DNA of 34,410 nucleotides from Fen-1077 sp964462865 (GTDB lineage Bacteria; Chloroflexota; Dehalococcoidia; Dehalococcoidales; RBG-16-60-22), in the NCBI GenBank assembly GCA_964462865.1, contig CAYWZO010000020.1, positions 1 to 34,410 on the forward strand, given 5' to 3'. Below the pieces are notes generated by a model. It was not told where the DNA came from. It made no database searches and saw only the letters and a list, made by a program, of their open reading frames with translations. The stretch's first letter is position 1. Each line of letters starts with the position of its first letter. Of this stretch, positions 31,071 through 34,410 are shown in pieces. A program made the translations under genes and the position numbers.

Positions 31071-31587
31071 TTGTTGCCACCTTTTCTACTCCGGTCACCG
31101 ATTTACGCCGGGCTATCTCGTCCTTGGGGATTTTCAGCAGGCTTAAGGCCAGCATCGTCGCTTTGGCGACATTGATATGGTTGGCATTGCCCAGCGATTT
31201 GGTTAAAATGTCCTTGACCCCGCTGGCTTCCAGCACCGCTCGGACACTGCCGCCGGCGATGACGCCCGTGCCCGGTGCCGCTGGTTTTAAAAGCACATGG
31301 GAGGCACCGAAGTGGGCCCGGATTTCATGGGGGATGGTGCTGCCTACCAGCGGCACCCTGATAATATTTTTCCTGGCCTGGGCGCCGCCCTTGCTGATGG
31401 CGGCGGGCACCTCGTTCGCCTTACCGATGCCGAGGCCGACATGCCCGGCGCCGTCGCCGGTAACGACCAGGGCGCTAAAGCGTAGGCGTTTGCCCCCTTT
31501 CATCACCTTGGCGACACGGTTGACATCAATAAGTTTATCGTTTAAATTCAGGTCGGCTGGATCGATTTGACTGATTACCTGCTTCAT
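31063..31587 (-). CDS. rpsE: 30S ribosomal protein S5
   Basis: Small-subunit protein at the mRNA entrance that helps accuracy. The 174 residues include the double-stranded RNA-binding-like N-terminal domain, DVNRVAKVMKGGKRLRFSALVVTGDGAGHVGLGIGKA near residues 21-57. The C-terminal domain has APGTGVIAGGSVRAVLEASGVKDILTKSLG near 104-133. The gene ends overlapping rpmD. Confidence 0.97.
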   Translation of the reverse strand: MKQVISQIDPADLNLNDKLIDVNRVAKVMKGGKRLRFSALVVTGDGAGHVGLGIGKANEVPAAISKGGAQARKNIIRVPLVGSTIPHEIRAHFGASHVLLKPAAPGTGVIAGGSVRAVLEASGVKDILTKSLGNANHINVAKATMLALSLLKIPKDEIARRKSVTGVEKVATSG

Positions 31588-31606
31588 CCCGCTTACCTCA
31601 TCTTCT

Positions 31607-31972
31607 CTAGAACTTGAGCCCGCCTTTGCGGGCGGCGTCGGCCAAGGCTTTCACGCGGCCATGGTACTTAAAGCCGCCGCGGTCGAAGGCTACCTGGCTG
31701 ATGCCCTTGGCCACGGCCCGCTGGGCCAGCAGCGTGCCGACCTGCTCCGCCCGGCCGCTTTTTTTCTTGCCTTTGGAGTCCTGCTTGATTTCCGTATCCA
31801 GTGTGGACGCCGCGACCAGGGTGTTCCCTTGCTTGTCGTCAATCACCTGGGCGTAAATGTGGTTCAAGCTGCGGAAAACGCACAGTCTGGGTTTGGCCGC
31901 GGTGCCTGTTACTTTCTCCCTGACCCTGGCGTGTCTTCTATGGCGCGCTTCTCTGGTATTGGTTTTGCTCAT
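31607..31972 (-). CDS. rplR: 50S ribosomal protein L18
   Basis: Binds 5S rRNA and places it in the central protuberance. The 121 residues have the basic N-terminus REARHRRHARVREKVTGTAAKPRLCVFRS, the middle part HIYAQVIDDKQGNTLVAAST, and the C-terminal AVAKGISQVAFDRGGFKYHGRVKALADAARKGGLKF. It begins two bases after rplF ends. Confidence 0.97.
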   Translation of the reverse strand: MSKTNTREARHRRHARVREKVTGTAAKPRLCVFRSLNHIYAQVIDDKQGNTLVAASTLDTEIKQDSKGKKKSGRAEQVGTLLAQRAVAKGISQVAFDRGGFKYHGRVKALADAARKGGLKF

Positions 31973-31974
31973 AT

Positions 31975-32526
31975 TTATGTCCTGCCCACTGCTTTTCCGG
32001 CCTTGCCCGGCTTAAGATGTACCGGTTCCCCGGCGTATTTAATACCCTTGCCTTTATAAGTGTCACGGATGCGGATGGCCCTTATTTCCGCCGCCATCTG
32101 ACCGACGACTTCCTTATCAATGCCGCTGACTTTAATCCGGTTATTGCCTTCCACTGCCAGGGTGATACCGGGCAAGGGCCTGACCTCCACGACGTAGGAA
32201 AGTCCGACGCGGAGAGAAAGATTATCACCTATCTTCTCGGCGCGGAAGCCGACTCCGACGATTTCCAGCGTCTTCTCGAAACCTTTAGACACTCCCTCGA
32301 CCATGTTCGCCAGCAGCGTCCTGGTCAGACCGTGAAAACCGCGGTTTTTCTTGCTATCATCCGGCCGGATTACCGTCAGGCTGCCACCGTCCATTTTCAC
32401 GGACATATCCGGGGGCAGGGTGCGCGTCAATTCCCCCTTGGGACCTTTAACCGTAACATTGTCCTCTTTAATATCTACCGTCACCCCGGGCGGTATCGTG
32501 ATTGGCATTTTTCCTATTCTTGACAT
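31975..32526 (-). CDS. rplF: 50S ribosomal protein L6
   Basis: Large-subunit protein beneath the L7/L12 stalk. The 183 residues contain two related domains. The N-terminus is MSRIGKMPITIPPGVTVDI, the middle has GFHGLTRTLLANMVEGVSKGFEKTLEIVGVGFRA near 63-97, and the C-terminal signature RIRDTYKGKGIKYAGEPV near 151. The family length is 175-185. Confidence 0.97.
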   Translation of the reverse strand: MSRIGKMPITIPPGVTVDIKEDNVTVKGPKGELTRTLPPDMSVKMDGGSLTVIRPDDSKKNRGFHGLTRTLLANMVEGVSKGFEKTLEIVGVGFRAEKIGDNLSLRVGLSYVVEVRPLPGITLAVEGNNRIKVSGIDKEVVGQMAAEIRAIRIRDTYKGKGIKYAGEPVHLKPGKAGKAVGRT

Positions 32527-32547
32527 ACGTATGACTCCAGGATTGGT

Positions 32548-32946
32548 TTACCAGACATAGCATAACAGCTCGCCGCCGGAACTCTGGCGCCAGGCCTGCT
32601 GCCCGGTCCGGAGACCGGCCGGCGTGGAAATAATGGCGATGCCCAGGCCGCCATATACGCGCGGGATTTCCTTTTTCTGCACGTACACGCGCAGCCCCGG
32701 TTTGCTGACCCGCTTGAGCCCGGAAATAGCCGGTTTGTTGTCCTCCATATACCTTAGCTGGATTTTAATCGCCCGGTGCGGTTTGCCTTTCAGCACCTCG
32801 TAGTCGGTGATGAAGCCTTCTTCCTTGAGGATTTTAGCGATGGCTAGTTTCATCTTGGAAGCGGGCACCAGCACGCTGTCATGCCTTACCATGATGGCAT
32901 TCCGTATCCGGGTTAACATATCGGCGATTGGGTCAGTAACTGTCAT
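32548..32946 (-). CDS. rpsH: 30S ribosomal protein S8
   Basis: Central-domain 16S rRNA-binding protein, and in E. coli the repressor of the spc operon. The 132 residues show DPIADMLTRIRNAIMVRHDSVLVPASKMKLAIAKILKEEGFI at the start. The C-terminus has GLGIAIISTPAGLRTGQQAWRQSSGGELLCYVW; the usual final segment is GG-x-hydrophobic-C-x-W/V, which fits. Confidence 0.97.
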   Translation of the reverse strand: MTVTDPIADMLTRIRNAIMVRHDSVLVPASKMKLAIAKILKEEGFITDYEVLKGKPHRAIKIQLRYMEDNKPAISGLKRVSKPGLRVYVQKKEIPRVYGGLGIAIISTPAGLRTGQQAWRQSSGGELLCYVW

Positions 32947-32969
32947 AACTGATATATTCCTTCTTTAGC

Positions 32970-33155
32970 TTACCAGCTAGATTTTCTCACCCCCGGGAGC
33001 TGGGCTTCCAGGGCCAGCGTCCGGAAGCATATCCGGCAGACGCCGAACTTGCGTATATAGGCACGGGGCCGGCCGCACAGTCGGCACCGGTTATGCTGGC
33101 GTACCGGATATTTGGGCGTGCGCATCGATTTTAATACCATGGATTTTTTAGCCAT
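32970..33155 (-). CDS. rpsN: 30S ribosomal protein S14, zinc-binding type Z
   Basis: A 61-residue S14 of the short form. The zinc ligands appear as CRLCGRPRAYIRKFGVCRIC (four cysteines, two CxxC pairs). The longer zinc-free form of enterobacteria lacks these. It lies between rplE and rpsH in the normal spc order, two bases after rplE. Confidence 0.96.
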   Translation of the reverse strand: MAKKSMVLKSMRTPKYPVRQHNRCRLCGRPRAYIRKFGVCRICFRTLALEAQLPGVRKSSW

Positions 33156-33157
33156 AT

Positions 33158-33709
33158 TTAACTCGCTCCGTCCCTGGCGAAGGGCATCCCCATCAGTTCC
33201 AGCAGGTGCCTGCCGTCTTCGTCGTTCTTGGCAGTGGTGACAATTACTATTTCCATACCGCGTATTTTATCGATTTTATCGTACTCTATTTCCGGGAACA
33301 ATATCTGCTCCTTAAACCCGAGGGTATAATTACCACGGCCGTCGAAGGAGTCCGGGGGCACCCCCTGGAACTCATGCATGCGGGGCAGGACTGCATTCAC
33401 CAGCTTGTCAAAGAAATGGTACATGCGCTCGCCGCGCAGCGTCACCTTGAGTCCGATGGGCATACCGGCCCTTAACCGGAAATTGGCGATGGACTTTTTG
33501 GAGCGGGTGATTACCGGGTGCTGACCGGCGATGGCAGTAAGGTCCTGCTGGGCCGCTTCCAGCGCCTTGGCGTTGGTAATCGCCTCGCCCAGGCCGATAT
33601 TAAGTACGATCTTTTCGAGGTGCGGTACCTGCATGATGTTTTTAAAACCGCTTATCTCCATCAGGCGGGGCACGACCTCCTGGCGGTATTTTCCCTTTAA
33701 TCTGTCCAT
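33158..33709 (-). CDS. rplE: 50S ribosomal protein L5
   Basis: Binds 5S rRNA and forms the bridge to S13 in the small subunit head. The 183 residues have the family segments NIMQVPHLEKIVLNIGLGEA near 24, ITRSKKSIANFRLRAGMPIGLKVTLRG near 72, and YTLGFKEQILFPEIEYDKID near 127. The C-terminal region IVIVTTAKNDEDGRHLLELMGMPF is typical. Confidence 0.97.
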   Translation of the reverse strand: MDRLKGKYRQEVVPRLMEISGFKNIMQVPHLEKIVLNIGLGEAITNAKALEAAQQDLTAIAGQHPVITRSKKSIANFRLRAGMPIGLKVTLRGERMYHFFDKLVNAVLPRMHEFQGVPPDSFDGRGNYTLGFKEQILFPEIEYDKIDKIRGMEIVIVTTAKNDEDGRHLLELMGMPFARDGAS

Positions 33710-33710
33710 T

Positions 33711-34022
33711 TTACTCGATCACCTCACCGCAGACGCGGCAAAACCTGGCCTTCCGGCCGTCCTCCAGCCTTTTATAGCCGATGCGACCCGGTTTATTGCA
33801 TTTATTGCACAACAACATGACGTTAGATATGTCCAAGGGCGCTTCCAGGTCGATAATGCCGGCCTGCCGTACCGCTCCCCTGGCCTTGGAATGCTTTTTC
33901 ACGAAATTCACGCCTTCGATTATCACCTGCTGTTTATCGGGGTAAGCAAAACGGACCTTGCCCTTTTTCCCCCTGTCCTTACCGGTAATAACCAGCACGG
34001 TATCGCCTTTCTTGATTTTCAT
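33711..34022 (-). CDS. rplX: 50S ribosomal protein L24
   Basis: Assembly initiator of the large subunit, at the tunnel exit. The 103 residues start with the KOW motif KKGDTVLVITGKDRGKKGKV, followed by EGVNFVKKHSKA. The C-terminal part has two cysteine pairs, CNKCNKPGRIGY and CRVCGEV, a probable zinc site found in many but not all L24 proteins. It ends one base before the rplE start. Confidence 0.97.
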   Translation of the reverse strand: MKIKKGDTVLVITGKDRGKKGKVRFAYPDKQQVIIEGVNFVKKHSKARGAVRQAGIIDLEAPLDISNVMLLCNKCNKPGRIGYKRLEDGRKARFCRVCGEVIE

Positions 34023-34036
34023 ATGCTTATCCGCCT

Positions 34037-34405
34037 TTACAATACCTCCGGCGCCAGCGAGATAATCTTGGTGTAATTTCTATCTCTCAACTCTCTGGCC
34101 ACCGGCCCGAAGATGCGGGTGCCTTTCGGGTTGTTTTTTTCGGTCAGTATGACCGCAGCATTTTCATCGAACCTGATGTAAGAGCCATCAGTGCGGCGAT
34201 AAGGGTAGGCCTGGCGGACGATGATGGCGCGGACGATATCGCCTTTCTTGGTCGGGGCGTTGGGGATGGCCTTTTTTACGGACGCCACGATGACATCGCC
34301 GATGCGGGCGTATTTCCGGTGGCTGCCGCCGAGTACGTTGATGGCCATGATTTCCCGGGCACCGGTGTTATCGGCTACCTTGAGTCTGGTCTGCATCTGA
34401 ATCAT
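34037..34405 (-). CDS. rplN: 50S ribosomal protein L14
   Basis: Large-subunit protein at the interface with the small subunit. The 122 residues begin MIQMQTRLKVADNTGAREIM, with RIGDVIVASVKKAIPN near 35, and end with the family segment TRIFGPVARELRDRNYTKIISLAPEVL. The ATG at 34405 is used; an in-frame ATG three codons on (34396) is possible. Only five bases lie upstream in this window, so rpsQ and the rest of the S10/spc genes are probably just outside. Confidence 0.97.
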   Translation of the reverse strand: MIQMQTRLKVADNTGAREIMAINVLGGSHRKYARIGDVIVASVKKAIPNAPTKKGDIVRAIIVRQAYPYRRTDGSYIRFDENAAVILTEKNNPKGTRIFGPVARELRDRNYTKIISLAPEVL

Positions 34406-34410
34406 GTCTG

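Overview
The window is a G+C-rich bacterial chromosome segment with compact operons. It looks like a strict anaerobe of the Chloroflexota, most likely a Dehalococcoidia-like lineage. That placement is an inference from three things: a nuo cluster in which nuoD is followed directly by nuoH with no nuoEFG, an indolepyruvate:ferredoxin oxidoreductase, and a metK/ahcY/sugar-phosphate block next to the ribosomal spc-alpha operon. A 16S gene or a phylogeny of the ribosomal proteins would be needed to confirm it.

Layout. Positions 1-3327 (minus strand): start of a complex I operon, nuoA-B-C-D-H, with nuoH cut by the window edge. 3328-3541: tandem nuoA promoters, a long inverted repeat and a dispersed palindromic repeat. 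3542-7691 (minus): iorA-iorB-aminotransferase-DinB-like gene, an arylpyruvate/amino-acid oxidation cassette behind a near-consensus promoter. 7890-11411 (plus): a lipoprotein with a caspase-like His/Cys pair, then a P2-type cation ATPase. 11468-11911 (minus): Hsp20. 12087-14368 (plus): otsA-otsB (trehalose), convergent with glgC (minus, 14383-15561). 15716-21948 (plus): a gamma-glutamylcyclotransferase-like gene, a small AT-hook/Cys protein, ahcY, metK, a phosphohexomutase, a bifunctional phosphoglucose/phosphomannose isomerase and a 52-residue membrane protein. 22066-22458 (minus): an AT-rich small membrane-protein gene. 22655-34405 (minus): a near-complete spc-alpha ribosomal block from rplN to rpsI, with secY, adk, map, infA, rpmJ, rpoA and truA.

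How the parts fit. IorAB makes reduced ferredoxin from 2-oxoacids that the adjacent aminotransferase could supply. A complex I without the NADH module could accept electrons from such a donor. AhcY and MetK form two steps of the methyl cycle. The mutase, isomerase, GlgC and OtsAB handle hexose phosphates, nucleotide sugars and trehalose.

The least explained signals are non-coding or small. Four palindromic mini-elements share TGTCAT...ATGACA ends; two of them bracket metK in opposite orientation with exchanged hairpin arms. Two consecutive ribosomal-gene spacers carry the same stop-hairpin-SD module. A 9-bp-armed palindrome overlaps the -10 of the glgC promoter. Some promoters lie so close to their start codons that the mRNAs may be leaderless. 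No tRNA, rRNA, CRISPR array or transposase was seen.
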